From Bacillus_AB infantis_C (lineage in GTDB: Bacteria; Bacillota; Bacilli; Bacillales; Cytobacillaceae): a stretch of 64,000 nucleotides of DNA. The notes below the pieces were generated by a model, which saw nothing but the letters and a program-made list of their open reading frames with translations, was not told the origin of the DNA and did not search any database. The stretch lies in NCBI RefSeq assembly GCF_050107595.1, contig NZ_JBNILH010000011.1, positions 1 to 64,000 on the forward strand, written 5' to 3'. Shown here piece after piece: positions 1 through 8,177 of the stretch; position 1 is the stretch's first letter; every line of letters begins with the position of its first letter. The position numbers and the translations under genes were made by a program.

Positions 1-193
1 GAGGTTATGCATTATCCGGTATTAGCTCCGGTTTCCCGAAGTTATCCCAGTCTTACAGGCAGGTTGCCCACGTGTTACTCACCCGTCCGCCGCTGACTTC
101 AGGGAGCAAGCTCCCATCCGTCCGCTCAACTTGCATGTATTAGGCACGCCGCCAGCGTTCGTCCTGAGCCAGGATCAAACTCTCCATATAAGA
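1..193 (-). rRNA. 16S ribosomal RNA, 5' end (partial)
   Basis: The reverse complement contains the universal 16S start AGAGTTTGATCCTGGCTCAG, followed by the conserved GACGAACGCTGGCGGCGTGC block and the helix 6/9 region. Only about the first 190 nt lie in the window; the gene continues leftwards beyond base 1. The exact mature 5' end is estimated from the usual short leader before AGAGTTTGATC. Its position next to ygxA matches the rrnD neighbourhood of B. subtilis. Confidence 0.97.
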
Positions 194-237
194 GTAAGAT
201 TTAGCTCTGATAAAAAATAAGATTAACGTTGACGTTT

Positions 238-267
238 TTGTTCGTTCAGTTTTCAAAGAACAATCAT
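238..267 (-). promoter_or_regulatory. rRNA leader antitermination box (boxA-like)
   Basis: Read on the minus strand this stretch gives TGTTCTTTGAAAACTGAAC, the conserved leader element found just upstream of Bacillus 16S genes. In rRNA operons this region recruits Nus factors for antitermination. It lies between the promoter-proximal region and the 16S start. Confidence 0.7.
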
Positions 268-297
268 TTTTACCCTGCCGCCTTGAGCGACTTTATT

Positions 298-326
298 ATC
301 TTATCATGTGTTGTTTATTCTGTCAA
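298..326 (-). promoter_or_regulatory. rrn promoter P2 (sigma-A)
   Basis: On the minus strand there is a perfect -35 TTGACA (321-326), a 17-bp spacer and -10 TAAGAT (298-303). It is the promoter nearer the 16S gene. The surrounding DNA is AT-rich, as expected for an rRNA UP-element region. Confidence 0.85.
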
Positions 327-412
327 CACTTTTCAAAAATAATTTTTTCGGGATATTATTTAAATCCGTCAGCCACCGTGTTTTTAATGAACAACTAGCA
401 GCGACGGATATA

Positions 413-441
413 AATATACCAAGTAAGAAACAAAAGGTCAA
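413..441 (-). promoter_or_regulatory. rrn promoter P1 (sigma-A)
   Basis: A second minus-strand promoter has -35 TTGACC (436-441), a 17-bp spacer and -10 TATATT (413-418), about 115 bp upstream of P2. Tandem P1/P2 promoters are typical of Bacillus rRNA operons. Confidence 0.8.
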
Positions 442-458
442 TACCTTTTAATGTTTTT

Positions 459-1331
459 TTAAAATAATTTTTTCGTCCGGTAATGGCGGTGATACAAACC
501 AGGACTTTTCGTCACGATTTCAGCTGCTTCAATTAGGTGTTTATCAATCAGATATTCAAGCAGCATACTTAAATCAACAGAATAAGCACTTAGTTCAGGA
601 TGGGTGATCATTTCATTGAAGGACCAGTCTTCTTTTTCGGACATTATATCAGTCAGATGCTGAATCCCGATTTTTGTTTTTGAATGGATCAGGAATTCAC
701 TTGCCAGAAAAAGAAGCTCAAGTCGTTTTTCCATTGGCTCTTCACTGATGACAAGCTCTTCATACAACTTAAAGATTTCCGGTTCGATCTGTTTGACCTG
801 ATGCCATACAGTCACTTCAGGATGAAATCCGCTTTCAATGACAGCAAGCCGCGCCAGATGGTGGAGAGAATGAACGACATGGTTATAGGCATCGAGATAA
901 TGATTATTTTCAAAAAATGCTTTTCCATCCATATAGCGTCTTATTAGCTTCGCAAACTCCACGCCCATCTTCAGCTTTCTTCCATAGAACGGAAACTCCC
1001 TTAATTCAACCTTCAAGCTGCTTATATACTCATTTCGGTCAAAAAGGATTCTTCCATTATAAAGCCAATCAAAAATCTTCCGGTTGGAGCCGTGGAGGAT
1101 CCACTCATTCAGCTGGCTTTCCTTTACGATATGAAGCGCTGCTTTTTTATCATTATAAGTATAGTGCTTCACAAAGACCGGAACCTCTGCCTCCTGGACA
1201 ACGATCAGCAGGACCGCATCAAAGGTATCCGTAACAGGGACCGCTTTATTTCTTTTTTCTATGATCAGCACTCCAAGCGTGTTAGCCTGGCTTGCCCGTT
1301 CCTGATAAATAGGGCGAAGAATGTCTTCCAT
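459..1331 (-). CDS. ygxA: YgxA family nucleotidyltransferase-like protein
   Basis: This 290-aa protein resembles B. subtilis YgxA, which sits in the same place next to rrnD. The N-terminal half has a nucleotidyltransferase-like layout (residues about 1-120) and the rest is a helical substrate-binding-like region. I see no clear catalytic GSx(n)DxD signature, so activity is uncertain. Three ATG codons follow one another after a GGAGGA ribosome-binding site; the third (1331) gives the best spacing. The gene ends about 20 bp from the rrn P1 promoter and is transcribed towards it in the same direction. The biochemical role is not known. Confidence 0.8.
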   Translation of the reverse strand: MEDILRPIYQERASQANTLGVLIIEKRNKAVPVTDTFDAVLLIVVQEAEVPVFVKHYTYNDKKAALHIVKESQLNEWILHGSNRKIFDWLYNGRILFDRNEYISSLKVELREFPFYGRKLKMGVEFAKLIRRYMDGKAFFENNHYLDAYNHVVHSLHHLARLAVIESGFHPEVTVWHQVKQIEPEIFKLYEELVISEEPMEKRLELLFLASEFLIHSKTKIGIQHLTDIMSEKEDWSFNEMITHPELSAYSVDLSMLLEYLIDKHLIEAAEIVTKSPGLYHRHYRTKKLF

Positions 1332-1625
1332 CATCATTCCTCCATTAATATTAGATAAGGATGCATTGATTTAAACTTCAATAATTTAGTGCGATTGAGC
1401 GTATCCTCGGGAGGCGCTATGATATTGCCTCAGCACACTATGCACTATGTCTGCGCTCATTTGCGCAAGGACCACACTTTTCTTTTATAGCTTATAGGTT
1501 CTACAGCCATCCTGGAATTCCTGCCGTAACCAAGCATTATTCGACAGAAGCATTATTCCTGCTTTGCAGATATCCTTTAGAAAAGCAAATATGGTATAGT
1601 TATACTTTGGGAGGGACAAAAAAGA

Positions 1626-1994
1626 ATGGCAAAATATTCGAGCAAGATTAACAAAATCCGCACCTTTGCGCTTAGTCTGGTATTCATCGGCTTTATTGTT
1701 ATGTATATAGGAATATTCTTCAGGACTTCACCGATTGTCATGACTATTTTCATGCTGTTAGGCATGCTCTGCATCATCGCCAGCACCGGTGTTTATTTCT
1801 GGATTGGCATGCTCTCAACAAAAACTGTACAAGTCGAGTGCCCAAACTGCGGAAAATATACAAAGATGCTTGGCCGTGTAGATATGTGCATGTACTGCAA
1901 TGAACCGCTGACACTCGATCCTTCCCTCGAAGGGAAAGAGTTCAACGAGAGCTACAACAGAAAGGGTTCAAAACAGAAAAAAGCTGAGCAATAG
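1626..1994 (+). CDS. ygzB: YgzB family membrane protein (UPF0295)
   Basis: The 122-aa protein starts MAKYSSKINKIRTFALSLVF, very close to B. subtilis YgzB. It has two membrane segments (about residues 12-32 and 40-62), then a soluble tail with two CxxC pairs (CPNCGK and CMYCNE) that look like a zinc ribbon. A GGGAGGG ribosome-binding site precedes the ATG. It is convergent with perR and diverges from ygxA, as in B. subtilis. Function is unknown; the zinc ribbon and two-helix anchor suggest a membrane-tethered regulator or chaperone, which is inference. Confidence 0.9.
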   Translation: MAKYSSKINKIRTFALSLVFIGFIVMYIGIFFRTSPIVMTIFMLLGMLCIIASTGVYFWIGMLSTKTVQVECPNCGKYTKMLGRVDMCMYCNEPLTLDPSLEGKEFNESYNRKGSKQKKAEQ

Positions 1995-2089
1995 ATATGC
2001 TCAGAATAGGCCCAGCAGGGATGCTGGGTTATTTTATATATATCCGCAAAGCATCTGGAAGCTGCTGATTTCCTCTAAGGCAAAGTACA

Positions 2090-2265
2090 AAAGCGCAAGC
2101 GCCTTGATCACCCTTAAGGAACGCAGACTAAGAACGCCACGTCCTGTGGCAAAGTCTGCATGACCCCATCCTGGGGCCCTCAAGACAAACCTCCCAGAAA
2201 GGCGTTCTTTGTCTATTTGGGAGGTTTGTCTTGTGACCTCGAGGGGGCAGGCGCTGGAGCTGGAC
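2090..2265. repeat. Dispersed palindromic Bacillus repeat, copy 1 (long form)
   Basis: This about 175-bp element starts AAAGCGCAAGCGCC and ends GGCGCTGGAGCTGGA, so its ends are inverted. An internal stem pairs CAAACCTCCC with GGGAGGTTTG. Related copies lie at 32262-32435 and 41282-41413, and shorter relatives at 27571-27640 and 29381-29650. It fills most of the 365-bp gap between ygzB and perR and sits downstream of both genes. No ORF of its own is credible. Confidence 0.85.
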
Positions 2266-2359
2266 GTTGATACAAGAATTAAAAATAATCCACAAGACAT
2301 ACAATTTATAACTTCCTAAACAAAGAAAAAGCCGATAGCAGGCTATCGGCGTTACAGAA

Positions 2360-2797
2360 TTAGTGCGCTTCCTTGCTTGCACAATCCGGGCAAGTGCCGT
2401 AAATCTCCATGCGGTGATGGCTGATTTTAAAACCTGTTACATGGGAAGCCAGATGTTCAACTTCATCTAAACCAGGATAATGGAAATCCACGATTTTACC
2501 GCAGTTTTCGCAAATCACATGATAATGATGGGTTGTAATAAAGTCAAACCTGCTTGATGCATCCCCATAGGTCAGTTCCTTTACCAGGCCAACTTCACGA
2601 AATACTCTTAGATTATTGTAAACTGTAGCCACACTCATATTAGGAAATTTTCCTTCTAATGCTTTATAAATATCATCTGCAGTCGGGTGTGACATGGAGC
2701 TTATTAAATATTCAAGTATCGCATGACGCTGCGGAGTAATACGCACTCCTGTATCCTTCAAGGTATCCAGCGCTTCTTTTAACTGTGTTTGAGCCAC
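2360..2797 (-). CDS. perR: PerR, peroxide-sensing Fur-family repressor
   Basis: PerR represses peroxide-stress and iron genes and senses H2O2 by metal-catalysed histidine oxidation. With a GTG start at 2797 the protein is 145 aa and aligns residue for residue with B. subtilis PerR. The regulatory metal ligands H37, D85, H91, H93 and D104 are present, and the structural zinc site is C96, C99, C136 and C139. The N-terminal winged helix (about 1-83) carries the DNA-contact segment NMSVATVYNNLR. This GTG has an AGAGGTG ribosome-binding site 7 nt upstream, while the nearer ATG is too close to it. A PerR box overlaps its own promoter, indicating autoregulation. Confidence 0.97.
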   Translation of the reverse strand: MAQTQLKEALDTLKDTGVRITPQRHAILEYLISSMSHPTADDIYKALEGKFPNMSVATVYNNLRVFREVGLVKELTYGDASSRFDFITTHHYHVICENCGKIVDFHYPGLDEVEHLASHVTGFKISHHRMEIYGTCPDCASKEAH

Positions 2798-2832
2798 CGT
2801 CATGCACCTCTTTTCCAACAAAGATTCTTACT

Positions 2833-2847
2833 TTGTAATCTTTATAA
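2833..2847 (-). promoter_or_regulatory. PerR box in the perR promoter
   Basis: Minus-strand TTATAAAGATTACAA matches the PerR operator consensus TTATAATNATTATAA except at one arm position and near the centre. It lies just downstream of the -10 of the perR promoter, around the expected transcription start, so bound PerR would block initiation. Confidence 0.7.
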
Positions 2848-2849
2848 AT

Positions 2850-2879
2850 AGTGTACTAACTTTTTATGCTATTTGTCAA
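2850..2879 (-). promoter_or_regulatory. perR promoter (sigma-A)
   Basis: On the minus strand a perfect TTGACA (-35, 2874-2879) is followed by an 18-bp spacer and TACACT (-10, 2850-2855). The PerR box follows directly downstream. Confidence 0.65.
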
Positions 2880-2905
2880 TATTACAGTATGATGCCAGAG
2901 TGATT

Positions 2906-3457
2906 TCAAGCCTCTTCGTGAAGATTCTTCTCGTTTTCCCCCAGCTGAAGATTTACATATCTGGCCGTCACAAACAGCAGGTCAGACAATCTGTTCAGGT
3001 ATGAAAGCACCAATGGGTTTGCCTCTTCAATCCGCACGGCCTCCCTTTCAGCCCTCCGCACAATCGTCCGGGCAGAATGGAAAGCGGCTCCCGCAGGATT
3101 GCCCCCTGGCAGGATAAAATTGGCAAGCTGCGGGAGTTCTGCGTCCCACTCATCAATTTTGCTCTCCATAACTTTGATATCATCTTCAGAAACCTTCCAT
3201 TTGACCTCTTTCCCGGGAGGAGTCGCAAGCTCTGCACCTACATGGAAAAGGGCTGTTTGTATTTTATGGTATGTGTCTTCAAGCTCTTTTTTACCCTGGA
3301 AAAATTCACCTTTTAGATAACTAAGTGCCAAGCCGATCATCGAGTTTGCTTCATCGCAGGTCCCATAAGCCTCTACCCGCATGTCCCCTTTTGATACACG
3401 ATCTCCGTATATGAGCGAGGTTGTTCCTTTATCTCCTGTCTTAGTATAGATCTTCAT
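2906..3457 (-). CDS. yvqK: Cob(I)alamin adenosyltransferase, PduO type
   Basis: This enzyme transfers the adenosyl group of ATP to cob(I)alamin, giving coenzyme B12. The 183-aa protein opens with the ATP-binding signature TKTGDKGTTSLIYGDRV. It carries the PduO-family helices RRAEREAV and LNRLSDLLFVTARYVN near the C terminus. It is a single-domain ATR of usual length. The ATG at 3457 follows a GGAAAGGGG ribosome-binding site that overlaps the end of the upstream dehydrogenase gene, and the two genes are one base apart, so they are probably cotranscribed. The symbol follows the B. subtilis homologue and is tentative. Confidence 0.88.
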   Translation of the reverse strand: MKIYTKTGDKGTTSLIYGDRVSKGDMRVEAYGTCDEANSMIGLALSYLKGEFFQGKKELEDTYHKIQTALFHVGAELATPPGKEVKWKVSEDDIKVMESKIDEWDAELPQLANFILPGGNPAGAAFHSARTIVRRAEREAVRIEEANPLVLSYLNRLSDLLFVTARYVNLQLGENEKNLHEEA

Positions 3458-3458
3458 T

Positions 3459-4436
3459 TTAATACCCCTTTCCAGGATCAATTTTATTCACAAAGTCATT
3501 CCCGTTTTGTATATATGTATGAAGATTATGGGCAAAAATTTCAAAGGACCTTGAGAGGTACATGGCTGATCTGCTTGATAAGTGCGGAGTGACGGTTATA
3601 TTGTCCATCTTCCAGAAAGGATGCTTTTTCTCCAGCGGTTCTGTTTCGAAAACATCCAGATAGGCATGTGAAATTTCCCTCTTCTGCATCGCATCCAGCA
3701 ATATCTCTTCCCCGGCAACATCCCCCCTGCCCAGGTTGATGAAGACTGAGCTGCTTTTCATCCTGCGGAAGTGCTCCATCCCGAGCAGATGCCTTGTTTC
3801 TCCTGTACTCGGAAGCACTGAGATGAGGAAATCAGCCTCCGGTAATAGTATATCCAACTCTTCAAGGCAGAAAAGGCTGTCAATATAAGGCACAGGAGAA
3901 CCGCTGCGGTTTATGCCCCAGGTTTTCAATCCAAACGCTTTACCCAGCCGGGCTATTTCACTGCCAATAGCGCCGGTCCCAAGGATCAGCATGGTTTTTC
4001 CATGCAGCTCGCCCATCTGGATATTCCGGTCCCAGACTTCATTCTCTTCATTTACAATAAGCTTCTTCGCCTTTTTTTCGTGCATCAACATCATTCCAAG
4101 TGCAAACTCTGCCATCGGAATGCTGTGAACCCCTCTTGCATTAGTAATAAGAATACCTCTTTCTTTACATTCCTTGAGCGGCATCAATTCCAGCCCCGCG
4201 GACATTACCATGATCCATTTCAGCTTTTTTGCACTCTCAATATGCGCAGCTGTCAGATCCTCCCCATAAGTAATGAAGATTTCAGCCTGGGATAAAGCCC
4301 CCTCAGCCTGCTCCATACTCTCATAAAATTCAAAATCCGCATCCGGGAAAGCATTCTCGGCTTTATCCTGCAGTTCCTTTTCCGGCTGCAGGGAAGACAC
4401 TATTTTCAAACCCGTTCCCTCCTTCGTTTTCTTCAT
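3459..4436 (-). CDS. D-isomer-specific 2-hydroxyacid dehydrogenase
   Basis: This about 325-aa protein belongs to the NAD-dependent D-2-hydroxyacid dehydrogenase family (phosphoglycerate, lactate and glyoxylate reductase relatives). The nucleotide-binding fold carries GTGAIGSEIARLGKAFG at about residue 150. The catalytic triad is visible as Arg in NLGRGD, Glu in DVFETEPL and His in TPHLSS. Two ATG codons are adjacent and the second has better spacing to GGGTGAT. It is translationally close to the cobalamin adenosyltransferase downstream. The substrate cannot be told from sequence. Confidence 0.88.
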   Translation of the reverse strand: MKKTKEGTGLKIVSSLQPEKELQDKAENAFPDADFEFYESMEQAEGALSQAEIFITYGEDLTAAHIESAKKLKWIMVMSAGLELMPLKECKERGILITNARGVHSIPMAEFALGMMLMHEKKAKKLIVNEENEVWDRNIQMGELHGKTMLILGTGAIGSEIARLGKAFGLKTWGINRSGSPVPYIDSLFCLEELDILLPEADFLISVLPSTGETRHLLGMEHFRRMKSSSVFINLGRGDVAGEEILLDAMQKREISHAYLDVFETEPLEKKHPFWKMDNITVTPHLSSRSAMYLSRSFEIFAHNLHTYIQNGNDFVNKIDPGKGY

Positions 4437-4636
4437 CATATCACCCGAAGGATGTTTTTACATTTTTCAATCGATCATACCCGCTTCTACTGATACCAAA
4501 ACTTCTCCATCGGGTGCTCCCTGTTCTTCAAAAAAAAGAACAGACCCTGTAAGGATCTGCTTCAAAGTATCTGAGGAGGTATGCCCTAATAAAATGATAT
4601 TCAAAACTTGTTTAAATGAATGGACATCAGCCTTTG

Positions 4637-5224
4637 TTATGTTAAATTGGGCCAGACAGCTGCCCTTTTATATAGAGGGTCCGCCACTTGCGAGCTCTCC
4701 CAATAATGATGGAGATGCCCCTCGTATACCAAAGACAGTTGGGGAATGCTGGCAATATCATCAGGCCTGATCATTTCACAGCATTTATCGAATGTATGTA
4801 TCCCGCTTTTTGTAAGAATGGTGGACACAAATTGCGAGCAGGTGAATGCATGGGCCCTTTGAAATTTTATCCCAAAGATAATGCCGATGCACCCGAGGAG
4901 ATTATATTTATACTTCAGCGGATCTTCCTCGAATTGCAGGATCATTTTCCGGATTTCTTTATACTGTGAATCTGAAACCTGCAGGCAGTAGACCGCACAT
5001 CTTGTATTTCGCTTATGCTTGAACACGCCTCGATCAACCCGTTCCCTAATGAACCCAGCTGAAAAAGGGTTCATATAGCTGCGCCTTCCGAAGCTGAATA
5101 ATTGATTGAACTGCCTGTCCAGTGCAATGGAGGAATGATTATATGGAGCTCTTGTATAACACTTAATCAGTCTTGAAAATATAGTTCCTGTATCTGTCAG
5201 CAGGATATAAATACATTTGCCCAT
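4637..5224 (-). CDS. Permuted NlpC/P60-like (YiiX-type) papain-fold protein
   Basis: This about 195-aa protein has the motif order of circularly permuted papain-like enzymes. An early histidine motif (YNHSSIAL, about residue 30) is followed by a late cysteine motif (FTCSQFV, about residue 130). Such proteins include YiiX/YebB-like putative amidases or lipid-modifying hydrolases. There is no signal peptide or lipobox, so it is probably cytoplasmic or peripherally membrane-bound. It lies alone between the dehydrogenase gene and bcp. Substrate is unknown. The region 4440-4636 downstream holds only a weak hairpin (about 4530-4560). Confidence 0.65.
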   Translation of the reverse strand: MGKCIYILLTDTGTIFSRLIKCYTRAPYNHSSIALDRQFNQLFSFGRRSYMNPFSAGFIRERVDRGVFKHKRNTRCAVYCLQVSDSQYKEIRKMILQFEEDPLKYKYNLLGCIGIIFGIKFQRAHAFTCSQFVSTILTKSGIHTFDKCCEMIRPDDIASIPQLSLVYEGHLHHYWESSQVADPLYKRAAVWPNLT

Positions 5225-5307
5225 CACTTATCACCTAATATCCATTTTTGGAAAATTTAACCCTTAGTATATTAGACGAATGGGCTGGGCAAATCACTAC
5301 ACTTAAA

Positions 5308-5345
5308 ATAAAAAAAAAAAGATTGGATACAAGTAGTATCCAATC
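5308..5345 (-). terminator. Intrinsic terminator after bcp
   Basis: GATTGGATAC (5321-5330) pairs with GTATCCAATC (5336-5345). On the minus strand the stem is followed by a run of more than ten T residues. Confidence 0.9.
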
Positions 5346-5352
5346 CCATCAT

Positions 5353-5823
5353 TCATGAAAGCTGCTCTTGTACAAAAGCAAGCGCTTCTTCGACATGGCC
5401 CTTCACTTTGACCTTCCTCCATTCCTTCACCAAATTCCCTTCTTTATCAATGATGAAGGTGGATCTTTCAATCCCCATATACTCTTTGCCAAAATTCTTT
5501 TTCAGCTTCCAGACATCATACGCTTCGGCAGCTTTATGCTCTTCATCTGACAGCAGCATGAATGGCAGTCCATATTTTTCAATAAATTTTCCATGCCTGC
5601 CCGCTGGGTCAGGGCTTATACCGATGATCACAGCATCCGCTCCCTGGAACTCCTCATGCTTGTCCCTGAAATCGCATGCTTCTGTCGTGCACCCTGGCGT
5701 CATATCCTTCGGGTAGAAATACAGAACCACATTTTTGCCCCGGAAATCCGACAGCCTTACCGGCTTTTCATCTGCCCCAGGCAGTTCAAACTCCGGAGCC
5801 TGTTTTCCAAGTTCAATCTGCAT
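5353..5823 (-). CDS. bcp: Thioredoxin-dependent thiol peroxidase (BCP peroxiredoxin)
   Basis: This peroxiredoxin reduces H2O2 and organic peroxides using thioredoxin. The 156-aa protein has peroxidatic Cys45 in the motif PGCTTEAC and resolving Cys50, the spacing of the two-cysteine BCP class. It corresponds to B. subtilis YgaF, also located near perR. Start at ATG 5823 with GGAGGG upstream. A strong terminator follows directly. Function near perR fits oxidative-stress defence, but I see no PerR box at this gene. Confidence 0.95.
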   Translation of the reverse strand: MQIELGKQAPEFELPGADEKPVRLSDFRGKNVVLYFYPKDMTPGCTTEACDFRDKHEEFQGADAVIIGISPDPAGRHGKFIEKYGLPFMLLSDEEHKAAEAYDVWKLKKNFGKEYMGIERSTFIIDKEGNLVKEWRKVKVKGHVEEALAFVQEQLS

Positions 5824-5894
5824 ATTAATCCCTCCATCGATGATATAACATAAGCCTATCCAAAATCTGACGCAAACACAAATTCGGGATGCTG

Positions 5895-6299
5895 TCAGGG
5901 CTCTCTGTCGAATACGGCCCTCGCTACAAATGCTGCAGGAATTGTGTAGCCGATCAATGCCTCAAGGACGGCGATCATCCTGCCGATCCCTACAGGGGAA
6001 ATATCGCCATAACCTACTGAAAAAAGGGTAACAGCACTGAAGTAGAAGCCTGTCTCCAGCCTTTGAAAAAATGTCCCTCCTTCCGCTTCCGCGCTTTCCC
6101 GGAGAACCTGGGTACCGTTCTGCTCTATTAAAACGTAAATAAGCCCAAAGCCAATCATGACCGTCATATATATAAAAGCCAGATACAGAAAATTTTCAAA
6201 CGAAACTCTTTTCCCGCGGATCTTATGGGGGATAAACAGTGTCCGCAGACTCATCAATACACAGAAGGCAATCAATATCAGCGAAAGATAAAAGACCAA
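5895..6299 (-). CDS. Two-TM potassium channel family protein
   Basis: The 134-aa protein has an N-terminal membrane helix, a second helix, a pore loop with the K+ selectivity filter TLFSVGYGDISP (about residue 95) and a last helix (about 105-127). It has no C-terminal RCK or other ligand domain, so it looks like a bare pore module. Start is TTG at 6299, preceded by GAGGG at good spacing; no better ATG exists. It lies next to bcp in the same direction, 70 bp apart. Gating is unknown. Confidence 0.85.
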   Translation of the reverse strand: MVFYLSLILIAFCVLMSLRTLFIPHKIRGKRVSFENFLYLAFIYMTVMIGFGLIYVLIEQNGTQVLRESAEAEGGTFFQRLETGFYFSAVTLFSVGYGDISPVGIGRMIAVLEALIGYTIPAAFVARAVFDREP

Positions 6300-6441
6300 A
6301 TCAGACCCTCTTCTCCTTTATACTCCCTAGATTTATACGCTTTAAACAGGGCCTGTATGCCGGCTTGTCTATTTAAGTGCAGTTCCAGAATCATCCTGGT
6401 AAAATTATGAATATGCACTTTAAAAGTGAAAGGAGTTATTT

Positions 6442-6669
6442 ATGTATCTGTTGCTGTCTATATTGCTAGCTGCAATTTTAGGATGCCTTTTACTGATGCT
6501 GAACCCATTATTTGCAGGCATTATCGCTTTCGGGATCATTGCCGGCACTTTGTTCAGAGCGTTTTATATGCTTAATAAAATTAATAAAACACTTCCCAGG
6601 CAGCCGGACAAAGTAACGGAAGCTTATCAAAATTATCTGAAAGATAAAGATTCCCATCGGGCTGACTAA
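6442..6669 (+). CDS. Small two-helix membrane protein, unknown
   Basis: This 75-aa protein has two hydrophobic segments (about residues 3-20 and 23-45) and a charged C-terminal tail. ATG 6442 follows AAAGGAG. I do not recognise a family. It diverges from the K+ channel gene and precedes a DUF4275 gene in the same direction. Confidence 0.6.
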   Translation: MYLLLSILLAAILGCLLLMLNPLFAGIIAFGIIAGTLFRAFYMLNKINKTLPRQPDKVTEAYQNYLKDKDSHRAD

Positions 6670-6771
6670 CAGAGTGACAATGGTTTCTGTCCCTCTTGAA
6701 ATTAAGATGCTGATACCTAAGATAATTGCCTTTCTAACTGAATTTGGCCAGAAGATATTTAGAGGTGTTAA

Positions 6772-7206
6772 ATGGATATAGTAGACAGGTTTAGACAGAA
6801 AAATATTAAGATACTAGAAATACCGAAATGGGGACCGTACTTACGAAAAGAATGGGAAAATAATTTCGCCAGTCATCTAAATGAGAAGGAAAAAAAAGCT
6901 ATCCATTTATTAGATGAGGGGGGTTTTGGCGGCTATCTGTGGCACCTTTTCAGTTATAAAAAGAAGGATTGTCTTGAAGGTGAAAATGCTAAAAAGGCTT
7001 TCAACAGTGCAAGGAAAAATAAAATCTATGTCTTCTTCCAACATTCTGATTTCGCATTGCTGCTTGAAAATGCTTCAACGCTTCATACCGAGGACTTAAT
7101 TGATGAGATCGGCACAGATATGTATATTGTGGATAAACAATTTCGTTGGACTTTTATACTAACACACGAAACAGGTTGGCTCGGTCCTTATTTTAGCCGG
7201 AAATGA
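6772..7206 (+). CDS. DUF4275 family protein
   Basis: The 144-aa soluble protein looks like the DUF4275 family of Bacillus, whose members share a WEN...F...L core and a C-terminal segment similar to DKQFRWTFILTHE. An AGAGGTG ribosome-binding site precedes ATG 6772. No catalytic motif is evident and the function is unknown. Such proteins are often found singly beside immunity or stress genes, but nothing here supports a toxin partner. A strong terminator follows. Confidence 0.7.
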   Translation: MDIVDRFRQKNIKILEIPKWGPYLRKEWENNFASHLNEKEKKAIHLLDEGGFGGYLWHLFSYKKKDCLEGENAKKAFNSARKNKIYVFFQHSDFALLLENASTLHTEDLIDEIGTDMYIVDKQFRWTFILTHETGWLGPYFSRK

Positions 7207-7230
7207 AAGATATAGATAAGATATATAACA

Positions 7231-7260
7231 AAAAAACGCTTGGAGATCCAAGCGTTTTTT
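7231..7260. terminator. Bidirectional intrinsic terminator
   Basis: A perfect inverted repeat, AAAAAACGCTTGG and CCAAGCGTTTTTT with loop AGAT, ends in T runs on both strands. It can stop the DUF4275 gene and, from the other side, the ABC-2 operon. Confidence 0.92.
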
Positions 7261-7387
7261 TTGTATTAATTTACTTGTCATTTTCCGTCCAAAACTAATG
7301 AGATTTATTATGCTGATTAAACTGTTTTTTAAAGTGATCTCCACATTATCGGAACTACCTAATTTAAGAGGGTATGTTTTTGCCATT

Positions 7388-8173
7388 CTAGTTTCCCGCA
7401 CCGCGGTATTTCTTCACGCCCTGATTCCAGACGATGATGGACAGGCAGAAGAATACCAGACCGATGACTGGCGTCAGGAAAGAATAGACCAGCCATTCAT
7501 GTTTCCCAAGAAAATAGGCCGCCGGATAGACACCGACAAATGCGAACGGGAGAATCCAGGTAAGCACAAAGCGGATGGCGCCATTGTATATGTCCACCGG
7601 ATACCTTCCATAATTCCCGATATTGTACATCATCGGCATGATGGAAGTTCTTGCGTCCGCCCAAAAGCTGATGCATGCAATCAGGACAAAGATCCCGGCG
7701 TAAACCATAACGCCGCCTAGCACAAGCAGAATAAACAAGAACGGGTCATACCAGCTTATGCTGAGTCCAAGCTGTTCACCCGCATAAAACATAATGACCA
7801 GTCCAGTTACAGCTCCAAACAGCGATTCCAGCTCCATTCTTTCCAGAACGATCTGGAACAGGCTATGGACAGGCCTGGTCAAAATCCTGTCAAACTCCCC
7901 TTTTACGATATAACGTTCATTGAAATCCCAAATATTGAAAAAGGAAGAAAACAGGGCATATGGAACAAGAAAGAATCCATAGATAAAGATAATTTCATCC
8001 CTGTTCCAGCCGCTCAAATAGCTGGTATGGCCAAAGACAACCAGAATAAAGATCAAATTGACTGCCTGAAACAGCAAATCGGATACAACCTCAACTGCCA
8101 AATCTGCCCGATACTCCAGCCTTGTTTTCATATACTGAGACACATATTGGAAAAAAATCGAAATATAAAACAA
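7388..8173 (-). CDS. ABC-2 family transporter permease (COG3694-like)
   Basis: This 261-aa integral membrane protein has about six helices and belongs to the ABC-2 permeases that occur as unequal pairs with a COG4586-type ATPase. A conserved loop EFDRILTRPVHSLFQ lies between helices 2 and 3. Start is TTG at 8173, with GGAGGG 7 nt upstream; the gap to the preceding gene is 4 bp. It is the last gene of a three-gene exporter operon (ATPase, permease 1, permease 2). Substrate unknown. Confidence 0.85.
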   Translation of the reverse strand: MFYISIFFQYVSQYMKTRLEYRADLAVEVVSDLLFQAVNLIFILVVFGHTSYLSGWNRDEIIFIYGFFLVPYALFSSFFNIWDFNERYIVKGEFDRILTRPVHSLFQIVLERMELESLFGAVTGLVIMFYAGEQLGLSISWYDPFLFILLVLGGVMVYAGIFVLIACISFWADARTSIMPMMYNIGNYGRYPVDIYNGAIRFVLTWILPFAFVGVYPAAYFLGKHEWLVYSFLTPVIGLVFFCLSIIVWNQGVKKYRGAGN

Positions 8174-8177
8174 GCTG

